Shown here in pieces: positions 1 through 6,141 of a stretch of 7,577 nucleotides of DNA (position 1 is the stretch's first letter; each line of letters opens with the position of its first letter). The position numbers and the translations under genes are program-made. Source of the stretch: Planctomycetales bacterium (GTDB taxonomy: Bacteria > Planctomycetota > Planctomycetia > Pirellulales > UBA7805). The stretch covers positions 1,582 through 9,158 of the forward strand of contig WVZU01000214.1 in assembly GCA_011772275.1 (NCBI GenBank), read 5' to 3'. A model generated the notes under the pieces. It was not told where the DNA came from and did not search any database. It saw only the letters and a list, made by a program, of their open reading frames with translations.

Positions 1-465
1 CCGCGGCTTGCGACCGTTGCTGGCGTGAAATAATTTTAATTCATGAGTGACCTGCTTGAACTTGATGCTTTCCTGCACAGAGAAATAAGCGTTCAGCGGT
101 GTGGTCACCAGACCGGGTTGGTACGGCTTCCACTTCCCCACACCCGCTTTGGCTTCGACCACGCGCCCCGTTTTTGCTGGGGCGGCCGAAGTCGGATCGG
201 TCGCCTGGGGCGATTCCGAGCGGGGTGCCGAGACCGGTTGGGCCGCGGCTTCCGCCCGCGCGGCGGCCAAACGTCGACCCTCGTCGGAATCGGGATCCAC
301 ATATTTCGGTTCTGGCGGGGAAGCGTTTTTCGCGGCGGGGGGGGGCTGCGGGACTTCGCAACCGGCCAGGAGACCGGCCAGCAGGAGAGTCAGCAAAGAG
401 AAACCAGCTGGCCAAGCATGGGCGACGGGGGCATGGGCGGCGGGGGGGCGGTGGCGAGCAGACAT
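1..465 (-). CDS. Planctomycete-type lipoprotein of unknown function (N-terminal part, runs off left edge)
   Basis: The minus-strand frame is open from an ATG at 465 to base 1 (155 codons), with no stop inside the window, so the C-terminus is missing. The start is supported by GGAG at 472-475, 6 bases upstream. The protein has a lipoprotein signal: a basic, Pro/Ala-rich n-region with Arg4 and Arg6, a hydrophobic stretch at about residues 22-33, and the lipobox LAGC with Cys36. A low-complexity Pro/Ala/Glu linker (about 37-110) follows, then a more conserved-looking part including AYFSVQESIKF and FHASNGRKP. From memory, that part resembles a common planctomycete family of unknown function. Lipid anchoring to a membrane is inferred. 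It lies 52 bases downstream of surE on the same strand and may share its transcript. An in-frame ATG at 516 would give a 17-residue extension without a good signal-peptide layout and is less likely. The N-terminal half contains C7 and C9 homopolymer runs. Confidence 0.85.
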   Translation of the reverse strand, partial: MSARHRPPAAHAPVAHAWPAGFSLLTLLLAGLLAGCEVPQPPPAAKNASPPEPKYVDPDSDEGRRLAAARAEAAAQPVSAPRSESPQATDPTSAAPAKTGRVVEAKAGVGKWKPYQPGLVTTPLNAYFSVQESIKFKQVTHELKLFHASNGRKPR

Positions 466-517
466 GGCAGACTCCGGGCTGAAGGAAGAGATCAATAAGG
501 GTCCGTTTTTCCACATT

Positions 518-1279
518 TCAGTCAAGACGCAGCTCCCAGTTACGCATCTGTTCCAGGACATCGCGACGCGTCATGTCATATTCCAGCGCCGTCAGCGTGA
601 CGAAACCCTGGTCCAGCGCGGTCAGATCGGTTTGCTCGTCACCCGCCGTCGGCGGCGGCAGGTTGGTGGCCCAAAAGTATTCCCGGCCCCGCGGGTCGGT
701 CCGCTTTTCGAAATGTTCCCCGTATCGCTGCACGCTCATCGGTACTACCCGCAGCTGGGCGCTGCCCACCAGGGCCCGGCTGGGAATGTTCAAATTGTAC
801 AAGTGCGGTTCGCCCCCTTTATGTTCCAGCAGTTGCTGGATCACTTCTGCGGCCAGTTCCGCGGCCTTGTCGTAGTCGGCATGATCGTCGTACTCCAGCG
901 ACACGGCGATGCTGTCGATCCCGAAGAAGGCGCCTTCGATCGCAGCGGCCACGGTGCCTGAGTAGAGCACATTGATGCCGGCGTTCAGGCCCCCGTTGAT
1001 CCCGCTGACCACCAGGTCGGGCCGGCGTGGACAAAATTCGAAGATCCCCAGCTTCACGCAGTCGGCCGGGCTGCCCTCCACGGCCCAGCCTCGCCGCCGA
1101 TCTCCCGCGAAGACTTCATTGCAGATCAGCGGGGTCAAAAACGTAATGGAATGCCCCACGCCGCTTTGTTCCGTCTTGGGCGCGACGACGCAGACGTCGC
1201 CCAGCTGCCGCAAGCGACGCTCGAGAGCCAGCAGGCCGGGTGCGTAGATGCCATCGTCGTTGGTCAGCAAGATTTGCAC
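518..1279 (-). CDS. surE: SurE, 5'/3'-nucleotidase (survival protein E)
   Basis: This is a metal-dependent phosphatase that removes phosphate from nucleoside 5'- and 3'-monophosphates in the cytoplasm. The reading used here gives 253 residues, the normal SurE length. The family N-terminus is plain: after the start comes QILLTNDDGIYAPGL, giving metal ligands Asp8 and Asp9. Ser39 lies in QSGVGHS and Asn95 in VSGINGG. These match the four metal-binding positions of characterised SurE proteins. The start is GTG at 1277-1279, chosen because the family begins just before ILLTNDDG. Purine-rich AGGAGGGAG (about 1291-1299) lies 11-14 bases upstream, slightly far. The frame stays open upstream to an ATG at 1420 and beyond, so a longer N-terminus cannot be excluded, but that extension shows no SurE similarity. 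surE is divergent from guaA and followed after 52 bases by the lipoprotein gene. Confidence 0.95.
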   Translation of the reverse strand: MQILLTNDDGIYAPGLLALERRLRQLGDVCVVAPKTEQSGVGHSITFLTPLICNEVFAGDRRRGWAVEGSPADCVKLGIFEFCPRRPDLVVSGINGGLNAGINVLYSGTVAAAIEGAFFGIDSIAVSLEYDDHADYDKAAELAAEVIQQLLEHKGGEPHLYNLNIPSRALVGSAQLRVVPMSVQRYGEHFEKRTDPRGREYFWATNLPPPTAGDEQTDLTALDQGFVTLTALEYDMTRRDVLEQMRNWELRLD

Positions 1280-1418
1280 GCGGCGGTTCTCTCCCTCCTG
1301 GGGACCAATTCTAGCCGTTCCGGCGGCGGCTACCAGCGTCGTACGGCTGGATGGGTCGCCACGGATCAAGGAGCCTTGAAGTTTGGGTCGCTCAACCCCT
1401 AGCCCGCGGTCGGTCGCC

Positions 1419-1424
1419 ATTATA
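1419..1424 (-). promoter_or_regulatory. Possible -10 box for surE
   Basis: The minus strand reads TATAAT, a perfect sigma-70 -10 hexamer, in a GC-rich surrounding. It would place a transcription start near 1411 and give surE a leader of about 130 bases. No recognisable -35 lies 16-18 bases upstream (the sequence there is GC-only), so this is tentative. The same bases contain the ATG of the alternative long surE start. Confidence 0.3.
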
Positions 1425-1517
1425 GAATTCCCTGCTTCCGCCCGCCGTGCCGGGCTCTTTTCGTTTCGGCACCATGCCGTGTGTCGCGAAAGGGTGCCGG
1501 GGACTCGGTTGGGGCGA

Positions 1518-1564
1518 GTATCCGGGCACGTAGCCCGCACGGGTACTTGCCGACAACAAGTCGG
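1518..1564 (+). other. Two consecutive stem-loops upstream of guaA
   Basis: The first hairpin pairs GTATCC (1518-1523) with GGGTAC (1541-1546, one G-U pair), enclosing GGGC (1524-1527) paired with GCCC (1533-1536) around a 5-base loop, with a 4-base bulge. The second pairs CCGAC (1550-1554) with GTCGG (1560-1564) around AACAA. They end 56 bases before the guaA ATG and could fold in its leader if transcription starts upstream of them. No known riboswitch class is recognised. Confidence 0.35.
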
Positions 1565-1620
1565 GGCCCTGGCAGGTTGGCCGCGGGGAGCCCCCCGGGA
1601 CTTGGGAAAAACCTGATCGT

Positions 1621-3204
1621 ATGACAACTGCCATGCCAGGTTCTGCCGTCGAAGCCAACCAGGCCACCGCTGAAAAAGTGCTGGTCTTCGATTTCGGCTC
1701 GCAATACGCTCAACTGATCGCTCGGCGCGTCCGCGAACATAACGTCTATTGCGAAATCGTCCGCCACGACCTGTCCGCTCAGCGGATCGCCGAACTGGCA
1801 CCGCAAGGCATCATTTTTTCCGGCGGGCCGGCCAGCGTTTACCAGGCGGGATCGCCCAAGTGCGATCCTCAGATTTTGAGGTTGGGCATTCCGGTGCTGG
1901 GCATCTGCTACGGCATGCAGCTGGCTTGTGAAGCGTTGGGGGGGGATGTAACCAGCGTCGCATCCCGCGAATACGGACGCGCCTTTTGTCGCATCACCGC
2001 ACACGATCCGTTGTTCCAGGGGTTACCGGACGAAATGGATGTCTGGATGAGCCATGGTGACCAGGTGACTGCGGTGTCGAGCGATTTTCTGCCGCTGGCC
2101 GCCACCGCCACCTGTCCGATTGCGGCGGTAAGGCACCAGGAACTGCCGGTGTACGGCCTGCAGTTTCATCCGGAAGTCACGCATACGCCTTGTGGAGCGA
2201 AGATTCTGGCGAACTTTCTGACGGACGTCTGTGGCTGCCATGGCCGCTGGCGGATGGAGGACTTTGCTGCCGACGCGATCCGCCGCATTCGCCGGCAAGT
2301 GGGCCAGCAACGTGTGATCTGCGGCCTGTCGGGCGGCGTCGATTCGGCCGTTACGGCCGCCTTGCTGTTCAAGGCGATTGGCTCCCAGCTATCGTGCATC
2401 CTGGTGGACAACGGCCTGTTGCGCAAGGACGAAGAAGAGGCGGTGATTCGGGAATTCACCAGCCACTTCCAGACGGACCTGCATGTGGTCAAGGCGGAAG
2501 AGAAGTTTTTGGCGGCATTAAGCGGTGTGACGGAGCCGCAGGAAAAGCGGCGGCGGATCGGGCATGCCTTTATCGAATGCTTTTCGGCCGAAGCGACCAA
2601 AATCGCAGACGCCCACTTTCTCGCTCAAGGCACGCTCTACCCCGACGTCATCGAAAGCGGCGCGGCACCGGACGGTCCGGCGGCGACAATCAAGCTGCAC
2701 CACAACGTCGGTGGGCTGCCCGATGAACTGGGATTCGAACTGATTGAACCGTTGCGCGACCTGTTCAAAGACGAAGTGCGGCGGCTGGGCCTGGAACTGG
2801 GGTTGCCCTCCGAGATTGTCTGGCGGCACCCGTTTCCCGGACCCGGCCTGGCGGTCCGCTGCCTGGGAGAGGTCACTCGCGAGCGGCTGCAGACCTTGCG
2901 CGAAGCGGACGCGATTGTGGTCGAGGAAATCAAGGCGGCCGGCTTGTATGCCAAGACCGCTCAGGCTTTCGCCGTCCTGCTGCCGGTGCAGAGCGTCGGG
3001 GTGATGGGGGACGCCCGCACGTACGCCGACGCCGTGGCCATCCGCTGCGTCGATAGCGAGGATTTTATGACGGCCGACTGGAGCCACCTCCCTTACGAAG
3101 TGCTCGGACGAATCTCAACTCGGCTCATCAACGAAGTGCCAAAGGTCAACCGGGTCGCCTACGATATCAGCTCCAAACCGCCAGCCACGATCGAGTGGGA
3201 GTGA
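1621..3204 (+). CDS. guaA: GuaA, glutamine-hydrolysing GMP synthase
   Basis: The enzyme converts XMP, ATP and glutamine to GMP, the last step of de novo guanine nucleotide synthesis, in the cytoplasm. At 527 residues it is full length. The class I glutamine amidotransferase domain covers about residues 19-205: [20 protein letters not shown] at its start, nucleophile Cys96 in GICYGMQ, and catalytic His183 and Glu185 in QFHPEVTH. The ATP pyrophosphatase domain follows, with P-loop SGGVDS at 237-242, then the C-terminal dimerisation domain with [12 protein letters not shown] near 402-413 and the family's terminal motif [13 protein letters not shown]. All key residues are present. ATG at 1621 gives a non-conserved lead of about 18 residues; ATG at 1633 is an alternative. 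No strong Shine-Dalgarno is visible. It is divergent from surE and lies 67 bases upstream of ettA on the same strand, so co-transcription is possible. Confidence 0.97.
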   Translation: MTTAMPGSAVEANQATAEKVLVFDFGSQYAQLIARRVREHNVYCEIVRHDLSAQRIAELAPQGIIFSGGPASVYQAGSPKCDPQILRLGIPVLGICYGMQLACEALGGDVTSVASREYGRAFCRITAHDPLFQGLPDEMDVWMSHGDQVTAVSSDFLPLAATATCPIAAVRHQELPVYGLQFHPEVTHTPCGAKILANFLTDVCGCHGRWRMEDFAADAIRRIRRQVGQQRVICGLSGGVDSAVTAALLFKAIGSQLSCILVDNGLLRKDEEEAVIREFTSHFQTDLHVVKAEEKFLAALSGVTEPQEKRRRIGHAFIECFSAEATKIADAHFLAQGTLYPDVIESGAAPDGPAATIKLHHNVGGLPDELGFELIEPLRDLFKDEVRRLGLELGLPSEIVWRHPFPGPGLAVRCLGEVTRERLQTLREADAIVVEEIKAAGLYAKTAQAFAVLLPVQSVGVMGDARTYADAVAIRCVDSEDFMTADWSHLPYEVLGRISTRLINEVPKVNRVAYDISSKPPATIEWE

Positions 3205-3209
3205 GGACA

Positions 3210-3240
3210 GGGGGGGGGGAAAGGGAAAGGGCACAACGGG
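3210..3240 (+). repeat. G-rich tract between guaA and ettA (possible G-quadruplex)
   Basis: The plus strand carries a run of ten G (3210-3219) followed by G3 at 3223-3225, 3229-3231 and 3238-3240, separated by AAA, AAA and CACAAC. Four G-runs with loops of 3, 3 and 6 bases fit a G-quadruplex pattern. In mRNA it would lie 31 bases upstream of the ettA start codon. A regulatory effect is inference only. Confidence 0.5.
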
Positions 3241-3271
3241 ATCCGCAAGCCACCCTGCTTTACAAAATGCC

Positions 3272-4948
3272 ATGGGTAAGAAATACATCTTTGAAATAGG
3301 TGGGTTGACCAAGAAGTTTGGTCAGCGCGAAGTGCTCAAGGATATCTGGCTGGCCTTTTATCCCGGTGCCAAGATCGGTGTGCTGGGCCGCAACGGGTCG
3401 GGCAAGAGCACGTTGTTGAGGATCATGGCCGGGATCGACCAGGAATTCGACGGACACGCTCGACTCACCGAAGGATATACCGTTGGCTACCTGCCGCAGG
3501 AACCGCTGCTGAACCCGGAAAAAGACGTCAAGGGCAACATCGACGAAGCGGTGGCTGGCACCCGCGCTATTTTGGAGCGGTTCGATCAGATCAACGAACG
3601 GCTGGGTGAGCCGTTGGATGCCGATCAGATGGAGCGGCTACTGGCCGAACAGGGTCGGGTGCAGGATCAGATCGAAGCCCGTGACGCCTGGCAGCTGGAC
3701 CGGCAGATGGAAATTGCCATGGACGCCATGAACCTTCCGCCGGGCGAGGCGAATGTCGCGACGCTGTCCGGTGGCGAACGTCGCCGCGTGGCACTCTGCA
3801 AAATCCTCCTCCAGCGACCCGACTTGCTGCTGCTGGACGAACCGACCAACCACCTGGATGCCGACAGCGTCGCCTGGCTGGAACATCACCTGGCCGATTA
3901 TCCCGGCACCATCGTGGCGGTCACGCACGATCGCTATTTTCTGGACAACGTGGCGGGCTGGATTCTGGAACTGGATCGCGGGGAGGGCATTCCCTGGGAA
4001 GGCAACTACAGCAGCTGGCTGGAACAAAAGCAACAGCGGCTGGCCCGGGAAGAACGTTCTGCCAAGGCGCGGCAACGGACGCTGGCTCGCGAATTGGAAT
4101 GGATTCGCATGGCCCCCCGGGCCCGGCAGGCGAAGAGCAAGGCCCGCATCAACGCTTACCAGGAACTGGCCCGCGAAGCGCAAAAAGACCGTCAGGACGA
4201 ACTGGAAATCCAGATTCCCTCCGGCAAACGGCTGGGCCAAAGTGTGATTGAGGCGGACGGCCTGGCGAAAGCGTACGGCGACAACGTGTTGTTGGAAAAC
4301 CTGAGCTTTCGTCTGCCCCCCGGCGGGATCGTGGGTGTGATCGGACCCAACGGCGCCGGCAAGACAACGCTGTTTCGCATGATCACCGGCAGCGAACAGC
4401 CGGATGCGGGCACGTTGATGATTGGCGATACCGTCGAACTCGGCTACGTGGACCAGAACCGCGACGCCCTGGATCCCGAACAGACGGTGTTTGGCGAAAT
4501 ATCGGGCGGGCACGACACGCTCCAGCTGGGTGGCCGGCAGGTCGCCGCCCGGGCCTACGTCGCTCGTTTCAATTTCCAGGGTCCCGATCAACAGAAAAAA
4601 GTCGGCACGCTTTCCGGGGGGGAGCGGAACCGAGTGCATCTGGCCAAGCTGCTGCGGCGGGGCTGCAATGTGCTGCTGTTGGACGAACCCACCAACGACC
4701 TGGACGTCGACACCCTGCGTGCCCTGGAGGAAGCCGTCAGTCATTTTGCCGGCTGCGCGGTGATCATCACGCATGATCGCTGGTTCCTCGACCGCCTGGC
4801 CACGCATATCCTGGCATTCGAGGGCGATGGTTACGTGCATTGGTGCGAGGGAAATTACGAGACCTACGAGCAGCAGCGGCGCGAGCGGCTGGGCATCTCG
4901 GCCGACGAACCGCGCCGCTTTCGCTTTAAGAAACTGATGCGACGCTAG
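3272..4948 (+). CDS. ettA: EttA, ABC-F energy-dependent translational throttle
   Basis: This is a soluble ABC-F ATPase. In the characterised E. coli protein it binds the ribosomal E site and gates early elongation according to ADP/ATP. The 558 residues match EttA length and sequence closely. The first ATPase domain has Walker A GRNGSGKST at 39-47, an arm insertion at about 90-140, signature LSGGE at 165-169, and Walker B LLLLDE ending at Glu190 followed by PTNHLD. The linker (about 240-325) contains the near-identical block GEGIPWEGNYSSWLEQK, which includes the region contacting P-site tRNA. The second domain has Walker A GPNGAGKTT at 358-366, LSGGE at 447-451 and LLLDEPTNDLD with Glu472. There are no membrane segments, which separates it from transporters. 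The EttA-specific linker and arm favour EttA over other ABC-F types. No Shine-Dalgarno is visible before the ATG. The C-terminus is basic (RRFRFKKLMRR). Confidence 0.96.
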   Translation: MGKKYIFEIGGLTKKFGQREVLKDIWLAFYPGAKIGVLGRNGSGKSTLLRIMAGIDQEFDGHARLTEGYTVGYLPQEPLLNPEKDVKGNIDEAVAGTRAILERFDQINERLGEPLDADQMERLLAEQGRVQDQIEARDAWQLDRQMEIAMDAMNLPPGEANVATLSGGERRRVALCKILLQRPDLLLLDEPTNHLDADSVAWLEHHLADYPGTIVAVTHDRYFLDNVAGWILELDRGEGIPWEGNYSSWLEQKQQRLAREERSAKARQRTLARELEWIRMAPRARQAKSKARINAYQELAREAQKDRQDELEIQIPSGKRLGQSVIEADGLAKAYGDNVLLENLSFRLPPGGIVGVIGPNGAGKTTLFRMITGSEQPDAGTLMIGDTVELGYVDQNRDALDPEQTVFGEISGGHDTLQLGGRQVAARAYVARFNFQGPDQQKKVGTLSGGERNRVHLAKLLRRGCNVLLLDEPTNDLDVDTLRALEEAVSHFAGCAVIITHDRWFLDRLATHILAFEGDGYVHWCEGNYETYEQQRRERLGISADEPRRFRFKKLMRR

Positions 4949-4988
4949 CAGGCGAGGCAGACCAAGCATCGCCCACGGCCCCAGACAC

Positions 4989-5018
4989 TTGACGATCCCC
5001 TCTCCCGACCGCTACAAC
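4989..5018 (+). promoter_or_regulatory. Candidate sigma-70 promoter for the lysine-rich protein gene
   Basis: TTGACG at 4989-4994 (5 of 6 to the -35 consensus) and TACAAC at 5013-5018 (4 of 6 to the -10) are separated by 18 bases. They lie in the 137-base gap between ettA and the basic protein gene. Transcription would start near 5025, giving a leader of about 60 bases. Confidence 0.45.
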
Positions 5019-5085
5019 ATCCCGTTCGTGGCTTGGCACAACCCTAGCTGAGACTCTTGTTACGGAGGTGAGACGACAGACGGCC

Positions 5086-5544
5086 ATGACTATTATGCGA
5101 ACTGGATCGACACAAAACTACGCGGATAACTGGGAACAGGCGTTTGGCAAGGCAAAACGCAAGGCCAAGCGTTCGAAAGTAGAATCTTCAAAACCTTCTC
5201 GTTCACGCCAGGCGAAGAAGAAATCGACGAAGAAGAAGGCAACCAAGAAAAAGAAAAGCGCGTCGGCCGCAAAGAAGTCGACCAAGAAAAAATCTGCCGG
5301 CAAACAAAAGTCCAAGTCCAACAGGACGGCCCGCGGGAAAAAAGTCGGCCAAAAGGCCCCCAAAAAGAAGGCGTCGCACAAAAAGGCATCGCACAAAAAG
5401 GCCACCCCGAAAAAGGGAGCCTCCCCCAAGGGAGCTGGAAAAAAATCGGCCAAAAAACGGTCCTCCGCCAGCAAGAAGGTGACCGGCCACAAGAAATCAG
5501 CCCGGCAGAAGCGTGCCCGCAAAACCGGACGAACCAAGGGTTAA
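5086..5544 (+). CDS. Lysine-rich, histone H1-like basic protein
   Basis: The 152-residue protein contains about 48 lysines plus many Arg, Ala and Ser and almost no hydrophobic residues after the N-terminus. It starts with a distinct, probably structured head, MRTGSTQNYADNWEQAFG (from residue 4), which from memory recurs in short planctomycete proteins. A long disordered tail of KKK/KKA/KKS units follows, including ASHKK twice and the related ATPKK. Such tails resemble histone H1 C-termini and bacterial H1-like proteins and bind nucleic acid non-specifically, so a nucleoid- or RNA-binding role is inferred, not shown. GGAGG at 5064-5068 is 17 bases from the ATG at 5086, which is long; ATG at 5095 and GTG at 5068 are alternatives. 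Its A-rich codons (AAG/AAA) make it stand out from the GC-rich neighbours, which follows from composition and need not mean transfer. Confidence 0.85.
   Translation: MTIMRTGSTQNYADNWEQAFGKAKRKAKRSKVESSKPSRSRQAKKKSTKKKATKKKKSASAAKKSTKKKSAGKQKSKSNRTARGKKVGQKAPKKKASHKKASHKKATPKKGASPKGAGKKSAKKRSSASKKVTGHKKSARQKRARKTGRTKG
5371..5415 (+). repeat. 15-base tandem repeat inside the lysine-rich gene
   Basis: Three in-frame 15-base units (5371-5385, 5386-5400, 5401-5415) encode ASHKK, ASHKK and ATPKK. The first two differ at a single base; the third is diverged. This suggests the basic tail grows and shrinks by repeat slippage. Confidence 0.7.
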
Positions 5545-5576
5545 ACCCGACACCAAAGTCGGTCCCCGACCCATCC

Positions 5577-5600
5577 CGCCCGCCGAGATGGCCGCGGGCG
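5577..5600 (+). terminator. GC-rich hairpin downstream of the lysine-rich gene
   Basis: CGCCCGC (5577-5583) pairs perfectly with GCGGGCG (5594-5600) around a 10-base loop, 32 bases after the stop codon. No U-tract follows, so it is at best a weak or non-canonical terminator. A smaller pairing, CCGAC with GTCGG, lies at 5547-5562 and can re-pair with another CCGAC at 5566-5570. Confidence 0.35.
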
Positions 5601-5695
5601 AGGACCGATGAGCCACAAGACCAGGAAAATAGCCCCCTTCACCGGACACGGGTTCCGTCGGTATCCGGCGATTCGGCACCTAATCAAGCCCCCTG

Positions 5696-5701
5696 GGAGG
5701 T
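5696..5701 (+). promoter_or_regulatory. Strong ribosome binding site of the selenoprotein gene
   Basis: GGAGGT lies exactly 6 bases before the ATG at 5708. It is the best Shine-Dalgarno match in the window and fixes the start of a reading frame that would otherwise look like a 10-codon fragment. Confidence 0.8.
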
Positions 5702-5707
5702 CCCGCG

Positions 5708-5941
5708 ATGAAAATCGAACTGCAATACTGCGCTCAGTGAAACTACGAACCCAAGGCCGTCAGTTTGGCGACCAAGTTACTGGAAACGTACAAACAAAAG
5801 ATCGATTCGCTGACGCTGGTACCCAAAGGGGGTGGCTGCTTCGAACTATCGCTGGACGGTGATCTGGCTTACTCGAAGCTGGCCACCGGCGAATTTCCCG
5901 CAGAAGAGCAGATGGTCACCCTGGTCGGCAGCCGCCTGTAA
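5708..5941 (+). CDS. selW: SelW/Rdx-family selenoprotein with in-frame TGA read as selenocysteine
   Basis: Reading ATG 5708 through the TGA at 5738-5740 to the TAA at 5939-5941 gives 77 residues, the usual size of bacterial SelW-like (Rdx, thioredoxin-like fold) proteins. The N-terminus MKIELQYCAQ is followed by TGA and then NYEPKA, so the stop-like codon falls exactly on the second redox position of the C-x-x-U motif: Cys8 and Sec11. Downstream, KIDSLTLVPKGGGCFELSLDG and the later AYSKLATGEFP match the family's typical SLTLVPGxGGxFEV and YSKxxTGxFP segments. The downstream frame would be meaningless if translation ended at the TGA. A strong GGAGGT lies 6 bases upstream and a SECIS-like hairpin starts 14 bases after the TGA. 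Family members are thought to act as small thiol/selenol redox proteins; the substrate is unknown. Selenocysteine insertion needs SelB, tRNA-Sec and SelA/SelD encoded elsewhere. It is convergent with the 163-residue protein gene. A sequencing error at TGA (for TGC/TGT) is the main alternative. Confidence 0.9.
5755..5773 (+). promoter_or_regulatory. Bacterial SECIS-like hairpin
   Basis: GGCCGUC (5755-5761) pairs with GGCGACC (5767-5773) with one C-A mismatch and one G-U pair, closing the 5-base loop AGUUU. The loop begins 21 bases after the UGA and has G at its second position. As I recall the bacterial SECIS model (loop about 16-37 bases from UGA, small loop with G in the first two positions), it fits. 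It lies within the coding sequence, as bacterial SECIS elements do. Confidence 0.6.
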
Positions 5942-5947
5942 TCGGGG

Positions 5948-5964
5948 ACCGGCAATCGGCCGGT
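5948..5964 (+). terminator. Hairpin just after the selenoprotein gene
   Basis: ACCGGC (5948-5953) pairs perfectly with GCCGGT (5959-5964) around a 5-base loop, 6 bases after the stop codon. Only a weak T-containing stretch follows, so intrinsic termination is plausible but unproven. Confidence 0.4.
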
Positions 5965-5987
5965 GTCGTTGTGCGGTCGGGGGAGTC

Positions 5988-6003
5988 CGCCGGCACGCCG
6001 GCG
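5988..6003. terminator. Second GC hairpin in the convergent gap
   Basis: CGCCGG (5988-5993) pairs with CCGGCG (5998-6003) around CACG. It lies 24 bases after the previous hairpin. It is a perfect 6-bp stem with no T-tract and could work on either strand. Confidence 0.3.
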
Positions 6004-6022
6004 TAGACCCAGGCACTTCATT

Positions 6023-6079
6023 GCGAGACGGGAATCCTCATCAAGCTCGCTGGCCGTGCGCGCCCCCCGCCCGTCTCGC
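6023..6079. repeat. 10-bp perfect inverted repeat between convergent genes
   Basis: GCGAGACGGG (6023-6032) and CCCGTCTCGC (6070-6079) are exact reverse complements separated by 37 bases. The pair lies between selW and the oppositely oriented acidic protein gene. It could be a bidirectional terminator, the stem of a small RNA, or a remnant of a small element. The remaining bases up to 6141 show nothing I can name. Confidence 0.6.
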
Positions 6080-6141
6080 CCCCGTCATTTCCCCCTTCCC
6101 CGCGGCTCCCTCCAGCGGCCGCCTCGGTCCTTCAACGCCGC

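Larger units (their letters stand above)
1280..1620. other. Divergent intergenic region between surE and guaA
   Basis: This 341-base region should hold the promoters and leaders of two divergent genes. No convincing gene is seen in it. The minus strand is open in frame with surE as far as an ATG at 1420. It also carries a TATAAT hexamer at 1419-1424. On the plus strand, two consecutive stem-loops lie at 1518-1546 and 1550-1564, upstream of the guaA start. I found no clear -35/-10 pair for guaA and no match to a purine-type riboswitch core. Confidence 0.6.

Noticed and set aside
101..961. 286-codon plus-strand frame across the lipoprotein and surE genes
   Set aside because: Antisense to two genes with clear motifs (lipobox, SurE metal ligands); composition is that of a shadow frame.
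1280..1620. Purine-type riboswitch ahead of guaA
   Set aside because: The conserved junction sequences of purine or ZTP riboswitches were not found; only simple hairpins are visible.
518..1801. Long minus-strand frame (427 codons) extending surE into the opposite strand of guaA
   Set aside because: Only the part from 1279 down matches SurE. The upstream part is antisense to the well-supported guaA N-terminus and has no family features.
3261..3272. TACAAA just before the ettA ATG as a -10 for a leaderless transcript
   Set aside because: No -35 partner at suitable spacing, and the position would put the start on the ATG itself; not enough support.
3638..4969. 443-codon open frame antisense to ettA
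   Set aside because: It is fully opposite a clear EttA. Such antisense frames are expected in GC-rich genes, and it has no recognisable domains.
5608..5862. 84-codon plus-strand frame overlapping the selenoprotein gene
   Set aside because: It overlaps selW in another frame, has no good ribosome binding site and no family pattern, while the selW frame has both.
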